This document shows positions 8,941-16,653 of a DNA stretch of 34,720 nt, one piece after another (the stretch's first letter is position 1; the number at the start of each line of letters is the position of its first letter). The stretch lies in assembly GCA_050257395.1 (NCBI GenBank), contig JBLMWU010000028.1:1-34720 (forward strand), written 5' to 3'. The DNA is from JAIRTY01 sp050257395. Its GTDB lineage: Bacteria; Actinomycetota; Actinomycetes; Streptosporangiales; Streptosporangiaceae. Under the pieces are notes generated by a model that ran no database searches, was not told the origin of the DNA, and was given only the letters and a program-made list of their open reading frames with translations. Both the position numbers and the translations under genes were made by a program.

Positions 8941-9627
8941 CTAGTTGGAGCCCGCCTTGTAGCCGACGCCGCGGACGGTGACGACGATCTCGGGGTGCTC
9001 GGGGTCCTTCTCGATTTTCGCCCGCAGCCGCTGGACGTGCACGTTGACCAGGCGGGTGTCGGCTGCGTGCCGGTACCCCCACACCTGCTCCAGCAGCACC
9101 TCCCGGGTGAACACCTGCCGCGGCTTGCGGGCCAGCGCGACCAGCAGGTCGAACTCCAGCGGGGTCAGGTTGACCGGCTCCCCGGCCCGCTTGACGGAGT
9201 GCCCGGCCACGTCGATCGTGACGTCCGCGACCTGCAGGATCTCCGGCGCCGGGTCGTCGGTCCGGCGCAGCCTGGCCCGGACCCGGGCGATGAGCTCCTT
9301 GGACTTGAAAGGCTTCACGATGTAGTCGTCGGCCCCTGACTCCAGCCCGAGCACGACGTCCACGGTGTCGCTCTTGGCCGTCAGCATCACGATCGGCACC
9401 CCGGACTCGGTCCGGATCTGGCGGCAGACGTCGATCCCCTCCAGGCCGGGCAGCATCAGGTCGAGCAGCACCAGGTCGGGGTGGGTGTCCCGGAATGCCT
9501 CCAGGGCGTGGTCTCCGTCAGCGACGAACGTCGGCTCGAAGCCCTCCGCCCGCAGCATGATGCCGAGCATCTCGGAGAGGGCCGCGTCGTCATCGACGAC
9601 CAGCACGCGTCCTTTCATGGGCCTCAT
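8941..9627 (-). CDS. mtrA: Response regulator MtrA (OmpR/PhoB type)
   Basis: 228 residues: receiver domain with DDD at 12-14, phospho-acceptor D56 in LVLLDLMLPG and K105 in YIVKPFKSKEL, then a winged-helix trans_reg_C domain (about 130-226) with LTPLEFDLLVALARKP and the DNA-recognition segment HAADTRLVNVHVQRLRAKI. MtrA is essential in mycobacteria and controls cell-wall hydrolase, replication and development genes. The ATG at 9627 overlaps the mtnA stop (ATGA). A second ATG at 9618 would give the shorter MKGRVLVVDDD start more usual in the family; neither has a strong Shine-Dalgarno site. Translational coupling to mtnA favours 9627. Confidence 0.97.
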   Translation of the reverse strand: MRPMKGRVLVVDDDAALSEMLGIMLRAEGFEPTFVADGDHALEAFRDTHPDLVLLDLMLPGLEGIDVCRQIRTESGVPIVMLTAKSDTVDVVLGLESGADDYIVKPFKSKELIARVRARLRRTDDPAPEILQVADVTIDVAGHSVKRAGEPVNLTPLEFDLLVALARKPRQVFTREVLLEQVWGYRHAADTRLVNVHVQRLRAKIEKDPEHPEIVVTVRGVGYKAGSN

Positions 9628-10700
9628 CGTTCCACGGAAGTGCCAGCCAGGGCACCTGCACTGATATCTGCTCCCCCATCCAAAAGGCGCAGCTTACCCG
9701 GGGTGACCGGGCGGAGGACCCCCTGTTCGGTCACCAATGCGGTCAGCAGCCCCGGCGGGGTCACATCGAATGCGGGGTTGTACGCCTCGCTGCCCGGGGG
9801 CGCGACCGCCGTCCCGGCGAGCGTGGTGACCTCCGCGGCCGCGCGGTGCTCGACCACGATGGCCGCGCCGTCGGCGGCCGCGAAGTCGATCGTGGACACC
9901 GGCGCCGCCACCACGAACGGCAGCTGGTGATGGCGGGCGAGCACCGCCAGCCCGTAGGTCCCCACCTTGTTGGCCACGCTGCCGTCGGCCGCGATCCGGT
10001 CGGCGCCGACCACCACCAGGTCGACCTGACCGGCCGCCATCAGCGAGGCGGCGGCCCCGTCCGGGAGGACGGCGTACGGCAGCCCGGCCCGGGCCGCTTC
10101 GTAGCCGGTCAGCCGCGCGCCCTGCAGCAGCGGGCGGGTTTCGCCCGCCCACAGCCGGGCCAGCCGCCCGGCCCGGTGCGCCGCCAGGATGATGGCGAAG
10201 GCCGTCCCTTCCCCCGCCGACACCAGCGCGCCGGTGTTGCAGTGGGTCAGGATCCGCGCGCCGTCCGGCACCAGGCCGAGCCCGTGCGCGGCAATGGCGC
10301 GGCTGGCCGCGGCGTCCTCCGCCGCGATGGCCCGGGCTTCGGCCAGGGCCGCCTGGGCGGCCCGCTCAGCCTGGCCCGGGCCGGCGAGGCCGGCCTGGTA
10401 GGCGGCCAGTGCCCGGCGGACGCCCCAGGCCAGATTCACCGCCGTCGGCCGGGCCGCCGCCAGCTGGCCCGCTGCGGCCTCCACGTCGTCCCCGCGGCAG
10501 GCGGCGAGTGCCACGCCGAACGCGCCCGCCACGCCCAGCAGCGGGGCCCCGCGCACCACCAGGCGGCGGATGGCGCCGACCAGCGCCGGCACGTCCGGGC
10601 AGGTCACGGTGGTCTCCTCGGCCGGCAGCCGGGTCTGGTCGAGCAGCGCGACCGCGGGCCCCGCCGGGGGGTCCAGCCAGCGCAGTGCATAGGTGCCCAC
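9624..10700 (-). CDS. mtnA: S-methyl-5-thioribose-1-phosphate isomerase
   Basis: 358 residues. MtnA converts methylthioribose-1-phosphate to methylthioribulose-1-phosphate in methionine salvage. Seen: VVRGAPLLGVAGAFG (about 50-65), catalytic Cys in THCNTGALV, WAGETRP, the catalytic Asp in VVVGADRIAADGSVANKVGTYG and a C-terminal PPGSEAYNPAFDVTPP segment, all typical of the family, which is related to eIF2B subunits. The GTG at 10700 gives the expected start GTYALRW and has GGGAGG 12 bases upstream; upstream sequence is unrelated low-complexity. It heads the operon mtnA-mtrA-mtrB-lpqB and overlaps mtrA by 4 bp. No other mtn genes are visible in the window. Confidence 0.93.
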   Translation of the reverse strand: MGTYALRWLDPPAGPAVALLDQTRLPAEETTVTCPDVPALVGAIRRLVVRGAPLLGVAGAFGVALAACRGDDVEAAAGQLAAARPTAVNLAWGVRRALAAYQAGLAGPGQAERAAQAALAEARAIAAEDAAASRAIAAHGLGLVPDGARILTHCNTGALVSAGEGTAFAIILAAHRAGRLARLWAGETRPLLQGARLTGYEAARAGLPYAVLPDGAAASLMAAGQVDLVVVGADRIAADGSVANKVGTYGLAVLARHHQLPFVVAAPVSTIDFAAADGAAIVVEHRAAAEVTTLAGTAVAPPGSEAYNPAFDVTPPGLLTALVTEQGVLRPVTPGKLRLLDGGADISAGALAGTSVER

Positions 10701-10992
10701 GTGCTGAGTCTGCCTCCCACCAGGCCCGCAGGTCGAGGGGCGGGGCGTTGCCGGGCGGCCGGCGCCGGCCCAGCGGGCCTGCCGTTTGTCAGCACTGCCT
10801 TCATCCGGAACCCGCTTCGTGCGAATATGGGGCGCCGGTATATCCGGATTACCGCAGCCTGATGCCGCGGGCGCGGCGCAGGCCGGGCACGGGGCACGCC
10901 GGGCACGGGCGAGACCGGGCCGCGGGCCGCCCGGAGCCGCTGTCCGGCGCGGGCCACCGGGGCCCACCGGCAGACGGGGCGCGGAGGAGACG
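10701..10992. promoter_or_regulatory. Divergent promoter region, mtnA-mtrAB operon / membrane-protein operon
   Basis: No gene is seen in these 292 bases. The least GC-rich part is 10800-10855. It holds ATCCGGA at 10803-10809 and the palindrome ATCCGGAT at 10842-10849, 39 bases apart, with GAATATGG and GGTATATCC between or around them. These are the best candidates for the two divergent promoters. No GTnAC pair of the MtrA type is present, so autoregulation by MtrA is not supported from sequence here. Confidence 0.45.
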
Positions 10993-12360
10993 ATGACGCA
11001 GGAGCCGCCGCAAGGCGCCGCCGAAGAGGAGCAGCCCGGCCCTGGCCGGACCTGGTCCGCGGCCCCCCTCCCCGGCGGATACGACCCGGCCAGCGGATAC
11101 GGCCCGGCCAGCGGGTACAGCCCGGCCAGCGGATACGGGCAGTACCAGGCGGGCGGCTACCCGCCGCTGGCCGCCCCGGCGGCGCCGCCCGGGTACGGGC
11201 CAGCCGGCTACGGCCCGCCCGGCTATGCGGCACCTGGCCATGCGGCCCCCGCGGGCTATCCTCCGCCGGGCGGCTACGGCCCGGCAGGCGCGGCGGGCTG
11301 GCAGCAGCCGCCAGCGGCGGCCAAGCCCGGGGTGATCCCGCTGCGCCCGGTCGGGGTGGGTGAGATCCTCGACGGCGGCTTCGCCTCCATCCGGCGCAAC
11401 CCGAAGGCGGCGCTCGGGCTGACCGTCATCTTCCTGCTCGTGTCCGGGCTCATCACCACCGGGCTGGCCGGCTACCTCGCCCGCGTCAGCGGGCCCGCGC
11501 CGGTGCCGGCCCCCGGCACGCCGATCCCGCCGGGTGAGTTCACCGGCATCCTGAGCAGCGACATCCGGTACGCGACGCCGGTGAGCACGTTCTCCTTCCT
11601 GGTCGGCTACGCCGTCCAGCTGCTGCTGGCCGGCATCCTGGCCCCGGTGTTCGCCCGCAGCGCCCTGGGCCAGCCGGCCGGGGGCGTCCGCGCCGCCTGG
11701 CGGCTCTCCCGCGGCTGCCGGTGGCGGCTCACCGGGAACGTGCTGCTGGTCATGGCCATCACGCTGGCCCCGCTCCTGGCGCTGGGGCTGCTGATCTTCC
11801 TCCTCGCCATCTCGCAGGTACCCGGCCCGGTCATCGCCCTGGCCGGGTTCGCGGGCGTGCTCGGCGCCGGCTTCCTGGCGGTGTGGCTGTGGACCATGCT
11901 GAGCCTGGCGCCCGCGGTGGTGACGCTGGAGCGGGCCGGGCCGGTGGCCGCGCTGAGCCGGTCCTGGCAGCTGGTGCGGCGCAGCGCCTGGCGGGTGTTC
12001 GGCATCCAGCTGCTCACCTGGCTCATCGTGATCGTCGCCGGATTCGTGCTGCGGCTCCCGTTCACGGTCGCCGACACGGCGCTGGTCCTGGGCGGCGGGC
12101 TGTCGACGCTCGGCGCGGTCCCGCTGCCCGCCCTGGCCGTGTCCGCGGTCGGCAGCCTCGCGTCGGGCACGGTCACCCGCCCGCTGGCCGCCGCGGTGAC
12201 CACGCTGCTCTACGTGGACCTGCGGATGCGCAGGGAAGGGCTCGACCTGGTGATGCGGTCGGCGGACAGCGGCGAGCTGCCGGGCGACGGCTTCGCCGCC
12301 CTGTGGCGGCCCAGCCTGCCCGGCGCACCGCCTGCCGCGGGCCTGCCGCCAGCGTGGTAA
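10993..12360 (+). CDS. Six-helix membrane protein with GPDPase-membrane-domain-like core and Gly/Tyr/Pro-rich N-tail
   Basis: 455 residues. Residues about 20-105 form a low-complexity cytosolic tail built from PASGYGPASGYS, YGPAGYGPPGY and similar units. The core begins at RPVGVGEILDGGFASIRRNPK and has about six hydrophobic segments, ending in LLYVDLRMRREGLDL, the usual ending of the glycerophosphodiester-phosphodiesterase membrane-domain-like proteins found in this position in streptomycetes. No catalytic phosphodiesterase domain is present. The ATG at 10993 is preceded by GGAGGAGACG; earlier in-frame starts lack such a site. It heads an operon with DUF4129, DUF4350, MoxR and DUF58, and its stop overlaps the next start by seven bases. 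Function unknown. Confidence 0.85.
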   Translation: MTQEPPQGAAEEEQPGPGRTWSAAPLPGGYDPASGYGPASGYSPASGYGQYQAGGYPPLAAPAAPPGYGPAGYGPPGYAAPGHAAPAGYPPPGGYGPAGAAGWQQPPAAAKPGVIPLRPVGVGEILDGGFASIRRNPKAALGLTVIFLLVSGLITTGLAGYLARVSGPAPVPAPGTPIPPGEFTGILSSDIRYATPVSTFSFLVGYAVQLLLAGILAPVFARSALGQPAGGVRAAWRLSRGCRWRLTGNVLLVMAITLAPLLALGLLIFLLAISQVPGPVIALAGFAGVLGAGFLAVWLWTMLSLAPAVVTLERAGPVAALSRSWQLVRRSAWRVFGIQLLTWLIVIVAGFVLRLPFTVADTALVLGGGLSTLGAVPLPALAVSAVGSLASGTVTRPLAAAVTTLLYVDLRMRREGLDLVMRSADSGELPGDGFAALWRPSLPGAPPAAGLPPAW

Positions 12361-13058
12361 CCGGGCTGGGGCCGGGGCGGCCCAGGCCCCCGATCGCGCA
12401 GCTGCCCGCCCAGCGGCTGGCCCGCCGCGAGCTGTCCCGGCCCATGTACCAGCACGGCAGCGTGTTCCAGCAGATCCAGCACTTCCTCAGCCGGCTGCTG
12501 GACCGGCTGCTCAACCCGCCCAGCGGCCCGGCCGGCTGGTGGTCGCTCGCCGTGCTCGGCGTGCTGGTGGTGCTGCTGGTGGTGGGCATCCTGCTGTGGA
12601 CCGGGCCGGTCGCCCGGTCGCGCCGCGCCGCGCCCGCGCGGGAACTGGACACCGGCACCCGCAGCGCCCGCGATCATCTCCGCCAGGCCCAGCGGCTGGC
12701 GCAGGCCGGTGACCACGGCGGCGCGATCCTGGAGGGCGTGCGGGCGATCGCCGCGGAGCTGCAGCAGCGGGAGGTGCTCCCGCACCGGCCCGGCCGGACC
12801 GCGGACGAGTTCGCGGCCGAAGCGGGCGAGGCGCTGCCAGCGGAAGCGGCCGCCCTGCGGGTGGCGGCCACGGCCTTCGACGACGTCTGCTACGGCGGCC
12901 GCCCGGGCACGGCCGCCGGGTACCGGCAGGTCGCCGAGCTGGCCGGGCGGATCGGGGCCGGCGGCGGGCGGGGCGGCACGGGGCGCGGCGGCAGCCGCGA
13001 GGGCGGCGCCGGCCCGGCGGCGGGCAGCCCGGTACCCGCCGGGAGCCGCCCGTCATGA
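12354..13058 (+). CDS. DUF4129 membrane protein
   Basis: 234 residues. The N-terminal segment (APAQRLARRELSRPMY-like, about 17-33) precedes a Leu/Val-rich transmembrane helix (about 62-83), and a soluble helical domain follows (about 100-200: ARDHLRQAQRLAQAGDHGGA, LQQREVLPHRPGRTADEF, AATAFDDVCYGGRP). This pattern is that of DUF4129 proteins, which sit with MoxR, DUF58 and DUF4350 genes. The GTG at 12354 is chosen because it keeps the whole conserved region and overlaps the preceding stop (translational coupling). The extreme C-terminus is a Gly/Arg-rich tail. In transglutaminase fusions DUF4129 is the membrane-anchored partner; the role here is unknown. Confidence 0.83.
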   Translation: MVTGLGPGRPRPPIAQLPAQRLARRELSRPMYQHGSVFQQIQHFLSRLLDRLLNPPSGPAGWWSLAVLGVLVVLLVVGILLWTGPVARSRRAAPARELDTGTRSARDHLRQAQRLAQAGDHGGAILEGVRAIAAELQQREVLPHRPGRTADEFAAEAGEALPAEAAALRVAATAFDDVCYGGRPGTAAGYRQVAELAGRIGAGGGRGGTGRGGSREGGAGPAAGSPVPAGSRPS

Positions 13059-13071
13059 CCGGGAGCCGCCG

Positions 13072-14307
13072 ATGACCACTCAGGCCACCCGCCTCGCGGG
13101 CCCGCGCCCCGGCGCGAGGGGCGCCGCGGGCGCCAGCACCGGTGCCGGCCCGGCCGGGCCGGTGCGGGCCCGGCGGTCCTGGGCGTGGGTGCTCGCCCTC
13201 GTCGCCGTCATCGCGGGCGGCGGGGCGCTGACCGCCGCGCTGGCCCCGTCGGCGCCTGCCTGGCCGCTCGACCCGGCCAGCACCACCGGCGACGGCAGCC
13301 ACGCGCTCGCGGACCTGCTGGCCGCGCGCGGCGTCGCCGTGATCCGGACCAGCACGGCCGCGGGCACCGCCGCGGCCGCCCGCCGCACGGCCGCCACCAT
13401 CCTGGTCACCAGCCCCTGGCAGCTCACCCGGGCACAGCTCACCGCCATCGGCAGGGCGCCCGGCGCGCTGGTGATCGCGGGGCCCGACCCGGAGGCGCTC
13501 CGCGTGCTGGCGCCCGCGGTGTCGGCGTCGGGCGCCGCGCCGGTGCACCTCATCGCCCCCGGCTGCGCGCTCACCGCGGCCCGGCTGGCCGGCCGGGCCG
13601 ACCTCGGCGGGACCCTGCTGCAGACCAGCGTGACCGGCGCCAGCCGCTGCTACGGGCAGCTGGGCCAGGTCGCGCTCGGCGAGGGGGCAGCCCTGGTGCA
13701 GTACCGGGCCGGCGGCCGCACCGTCACCGTGCTCGGCGCCGGCACCCTGCTGACCAACGGCGAGCTGGCCAGCGCGGGCAACGCCGCGCTGGCGCTGAAC
13801 CTGCTCGGCGGCACCGGCCGGGTGGTGTGGCTGGTGCCGGAACAGGCCCCGGCCGCCGGGCTGGGGCCGCCCGGCCGGGGCAGCCAGGGACCGCCGCTGA
13901 TCCCCGCCGCGGCCCTGCTGGTGGCCGCCGAGCTGGCGGTCGCCGCGGCGCTGGCGGCGCTGTGGCGGATGCGCCGGTTCGGGCCGCTGGTGACCGAGCC
14001 GATCCCGGTCGTGGTCCGGGCCTCGGAGACCACCGAGGGCCATGCCCGGCTGTACCGGTCCCGGCACGCCCGGGGCCGCGCCGCGGCCGTGCTGCGCGCC
14101 ACCACGGCGGACCGGCTGCTGCCGCGGCTGGCGCTGCCCCGGGACGCCACGGCCGGGGTGGTGTGCGCGGAACTGGCCCGGCGCACCGGCCGTCCGCAGG
14201 CGGAACTCGAGGCGCTCCTGTACGGGCCGGTCCCGGCTGATGACGGCGCGCTGGTGGCGCTCGCCGCTGATCTCGACACCCTGGAAGGTGAGGTGCTCAT
14301 CAAGTGA
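13072..14307 (+). CDS. DUF4350 membrane protein
   Basis: 411 residues. One N-terminal helix (about 37-57, WAWVLALVAVIAGGGALTAAL), then an extracytoplasmic domain beginning with DPASTTGDGSHALADLLAARG, typical of DUF4350. A second helix (about 280-300) is followed by a cytosolic C-terminal part with ETTEGHARLYRSRHARGRAA and LARRTGRP. The ATG at 13072 has GGGAG six bases upstream and begins 13 bases after the DUF4129 stop. The stop overlaps the MoxR start (GTGA). In relatives DUF4350 occurs in MoxR-DUF58 operons; biochemical function is not known to me. Confidence 0.85.
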   Translation: MTTQATRLAGPRPGARGAAGASTGAGPAGPVRARRSWAWVLALVAVIAGGGALTAALAPSAPAWPLDPASTTGDGSHALADLLAARGVAVIRTSTAAGTAAAARRTAATILVTSPWQLTRAQLTAIGRAPGALVIAGPDPEALRVLAPAVSASGAAPVHLIAPGCALTAARLAGRADLGGTLLQTSVTGASRCYGQLGQVALGEGAALVQYRAGGRTVTVLGAGTLLTNGELASAGNAALALNLLGGTGRVVWLVPEQAPAAGLGPPGRGSQGPPLIPAAALLVAAELAVAAALAALWRMRRFGPLVTEPIPVVVRASETTEGHARLYRSRHARGRAAAVLRATTADRLLPRLALPRDATAGVVCAELARRTGRPQAELEALLYGPVPADDGALVALAADLDTLEGEVLIK

Positions 14308-15338
14308 CCGCCGACATGCCGCCGCTGACCCGGCCGGCCCCGGCAGGCCCGGCGTATGCCCCGGCCGGGCCGCTGGCCGGCCCGCCGGCGGCCGCGCCGC
14401 GGGACGCGCTGGTGGCCGTGCGCGACGAGGTCTCCAAAGCCGTCATCGGCCAGGACTCCGTCCTCACCGGGCTGCTCATCTGCCTGCTGTGCCGTGGCCA
14501 CGTGCTGCTCGAGGGCGTGCCCGGGGTGGCGAAGACGCTGCTGGTCCGCGCGCTGGGAACCGCCCTGTCGCTGCAGAACACCCGGGTCCAGTTCACCCCG
14601 GACCTGATGCCCGGTGACGTGACCGGCTCGCTCGTGTACGACGCCAGGACGGCGCAGTTCCAGTTCCGGGCCGGGCCGGTGTTCACCAACCTGCTGCTGG
14701 CGGACGAGATCAACCGCACCCCGCCGAAGACCCAGTCGGCGCTGCTGGAGGCGATGGAGGAGCGCCAGGTGTCGGTGGAGGGCACACCCCGGCCGCTGCC
14801 CGAGCCGTTCCTGGTCGCCGCCACCCAGAACCCCATCGAGTACGAGGGCACCTACCCGCTGCCCGAGGCGCAGCTCGACCGGTTCCTGGTGAAGCTGACC
14901 GTGGCGCCGCCGGGCCGGGACGAGGAGATCAGCATCCTGGCCCGGCACGCGGCCGGCTTCGACCCGGGGGACCTGGCCGCGGCCGGGATCACGCCGGTGG
15001 CGGGGCCGGCCGAGCTGCAGGCGGCCCGGGAGGCGGTGCAGGTGGTGCGGATCGGCCCGGAGGTCACCGGCTACATCGTGGACATCTGCCGCGCCACCCG
15101 GCAGTCGCCGTCGCTCCAGCTCGGCGTCTCGCCCCGCGGCGCGACCGCGCTGCAGGCGACCAGCCGGGCGTGGGCCTGGCTGGCCGGCCGCGGCTACGTC
15201 ATCCCCGATGACGTGAAGGCGCTCGCCCGGCCCACCCTCCGCCACCGGGTGCAGCTGCGGCCCGAGGCCGAGCTGGAGGGCGCGTCCGCGGACGGCGTGC
15301 TGGACGCCGTGCTCGCCGCCGTCCCGGTCCCCCGGTGA
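14304..15338 (+). CDS. MoxR-family AAA+ ATPase
   Basis: 344 residues. Walker A GVPGVAKT at 71-78, Walker B LLLADEIN at about 130-137, sensor 1 ATQNP at 173-177 followed by YEGTYPLPEAQLDRF, and a C-terminal lid with SPRGATALQATSRAWA. MoxR ATPases act as chaperones that insert cofactors into or remodel partner proteins, often ones with a von Willebrand A domain. The immediately following DUF58 gene encodes such a protein, and both junctions are 4-bp GTGA overlaps, which indicates a stoichiometric module. The Ala/Pro-rich N-terminus (1-32) is likely disordered. Confidence 0.95.
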   Translation: MTADMPPLTRPAPAGPAYAPAGPLAGPPAAAPRDALVAVRDEVSKAVIGQDSVLTGLLICLLCRGHVLLEGVPGVAKTLLVRALGTALSLQNTRVQFTPDLMPGDVTGSLVYDARTAQFQFRAGPVFTNLLLADEINRTPPKTQSALLEAMEERQVSVEGTPRPLPEPFLVAATQNPIEYEGTYPLPEAQLDRFLVKLTVAPPGRDEEISILARHAAGFDPGDLAAAGITPVAGPAELQAAREAVQVVRIGPEVTGYIVDICRATRQSPSLQLGVSPRGATALQATSRAWAWLAGRGYVIPDDVKALARPTLRHRVQLRPEAELEGASADGVLDAVLAAVPVPR

Positions 15339-16627
15339 CGCTGACCGGCCGGGCGGCCGCCGCGGCCCTGGCCGGCGCGGTGGTGCTGGTGGCGGTGCGG
15401 AACCTGGCGGCGCTGGCCGCGGTCAACCTGGTGCTGCTCGCCGGGATCGCGGCTGACCTGCTGCTCGCCGCCCGGGTCCGGCCGCTGCGGCTGAGCCGGT
15501 CCGGTGACACCCAGGTCCGGCTCGGCCAGTCCGCCACGGTCCGGGTCACCGTGGAACACCCAGGCCGGCGCCTGCTGCGGGCCGCGGTCCGGGACGCCTG
15601 GCAGCCGAGCGCGGGCCTGGCCGCCCGCCATCAGCGGCTGCGCCTGCGCGGCGGCCAGCGGGCCGCGGTGGTGTTCACGCTCCGGCCGGAGCGGCGCGGT
15701 GACAAGGTCTCGGCTGGCGTGACGGTGCGCTCGTTCGGGCCGCTCGGGCTGGCCGCCCGGCAGCGGCGGCTGCCGCTGCCGTGGTCGGTCCGGGTGCTGC
15801 CGCCGTTCGCCAGCCGCCGCCACCTGCCGGAGAAACTGTCCCGGCTGCGGGAGCTGGAGGGGCAGCACCGGACCATGCTGCGCGGCCAGGGCAGCGAGTT
15901 CGACTCGCTGCGGGAGTACGTGATCGGCGACGATGTCCGCTCCATCGACTGGCGGGCCGCTGCCCGGCGGGGCGATGTGATGGTCCGCACCTGGCGTCCC
16001 GAGCGCGACCGGCGCATCCTCATCGTGCTGGACACCGGCCGCACGTCGGCCGGCCGGGTCGGCGGCTTCCCGCGGCTGGACGTGTCCATGGATGCCGCGC
16101 TGCTGCTGACCGCGCTCGCTGCCCGGGCCGGCGACCGGGTGGACTTCATCGCGTACGACCGCCAGCTGCGTGCCCGGGTGACCGGTGCGCCCCGCCCGGC
16201 CGTGCTCGCGTCGGTGACCAGCGCGATGGCGGTGCTGGAGCCCGCGCTGATCGAATCGGACGCGGCCGCCATGGCCGGCGCGGTGCTCACCCTGGCCCGC
16301 CAGCGCAGCCTGGTGGTGCTGCTCACCGACCTCAACGCGGCGGCTGTGGAAGAGGGGCTGCTGCCGCGGGTGCCGCTGCTGGCCGCGCGCAACCAGCTCC
16401 TGCTGGCGGCGGTGGCAGACCCGCGGCTGGCGGAGATGGCGGCCGCCCGCGGCGATGCCGCGAGCGTCTACGGCGCGGCCGCGGCCCAGCGGGCCGGGGC
16501 CGAGCGGGCCCGGGTCGCCGCCCTGCCGCGCCAGCGCGGCGTGCAGGTGGTCGAGGCAGTGCCCGGGCACCTGCCCTCGGCGCTCGCAGACGCCTACCTC
16601 GCGCTCAAGGCCGCGGGCCGGCTCTGA
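15335..16627 (+). CDS. DUF58 (vWA-like) membrane protein, MoxR partner
   Basis: 430 residues. Two N-terminal hydrophobic segments (about 7-45), a beta-rich region (55-150), then the DUF58 signature LREYVIGDDVRSIDWRAAAR (192-211) followed by VMVRTWRPERDR. A degenerate MIDAS DTGRTS begins at D233. DUF58 proteins are the usual vWA-type partners of MoxR ATPases. GTG start inside the MoxR stop. It ends the operon and converges on the orphan kinase 26 bases away. Role in envelope or stress physiology is inferred from the family, not from the sequence. Confidence 0.93.
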   Translation: MTLTGRAAAAALAGAVVLVAVRNLAALAAVNLVLLAGIAADLLLAARVRPLRLSRSGDTQVRLGQSATVRVTVEHPGRRLLRAAVRDAWQPSAGLAARHQRLRLRGGQRAAVVFTLRPERRGDKVSAGVTVRSFGPLGLAARQRRLPLPWSVRVLPPFASRRHLPEKLSRLRELEGQHRTMLRGQGSEFDSLREYVIGDDVRSIDWRAAARRGDVMVRTWRPERDRRILIVLDTGRTSAGRVGGFPRLDVSMDAALLLTALAARAGDRVDFIAYDRQLRARVTGAPRPAVLASVTSAMAVLEPALIESDAAAMAGAVLTLARQRSLVVLLTDLNAAAVEEGLLPRVPLLAARNQLLLAAVADPRLAEMAAARGDAASVYGAAAAQRAGAERARVAALPRQRGVQVVEAVPGHLPSALADAYLALKAAGRL

Positions 16628-16653
16628 CCGCGGCCGGCCGGCCGGGCGCGCGG

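Noticed and set aside
10786..10992. N-terminal extension of the membrane protein at 10993
   Set aside because: The extra 69 codons run through the divergent promoter region, lack a ribosome site, and the ATG at 10993 has GGAGGAG directly upstream.
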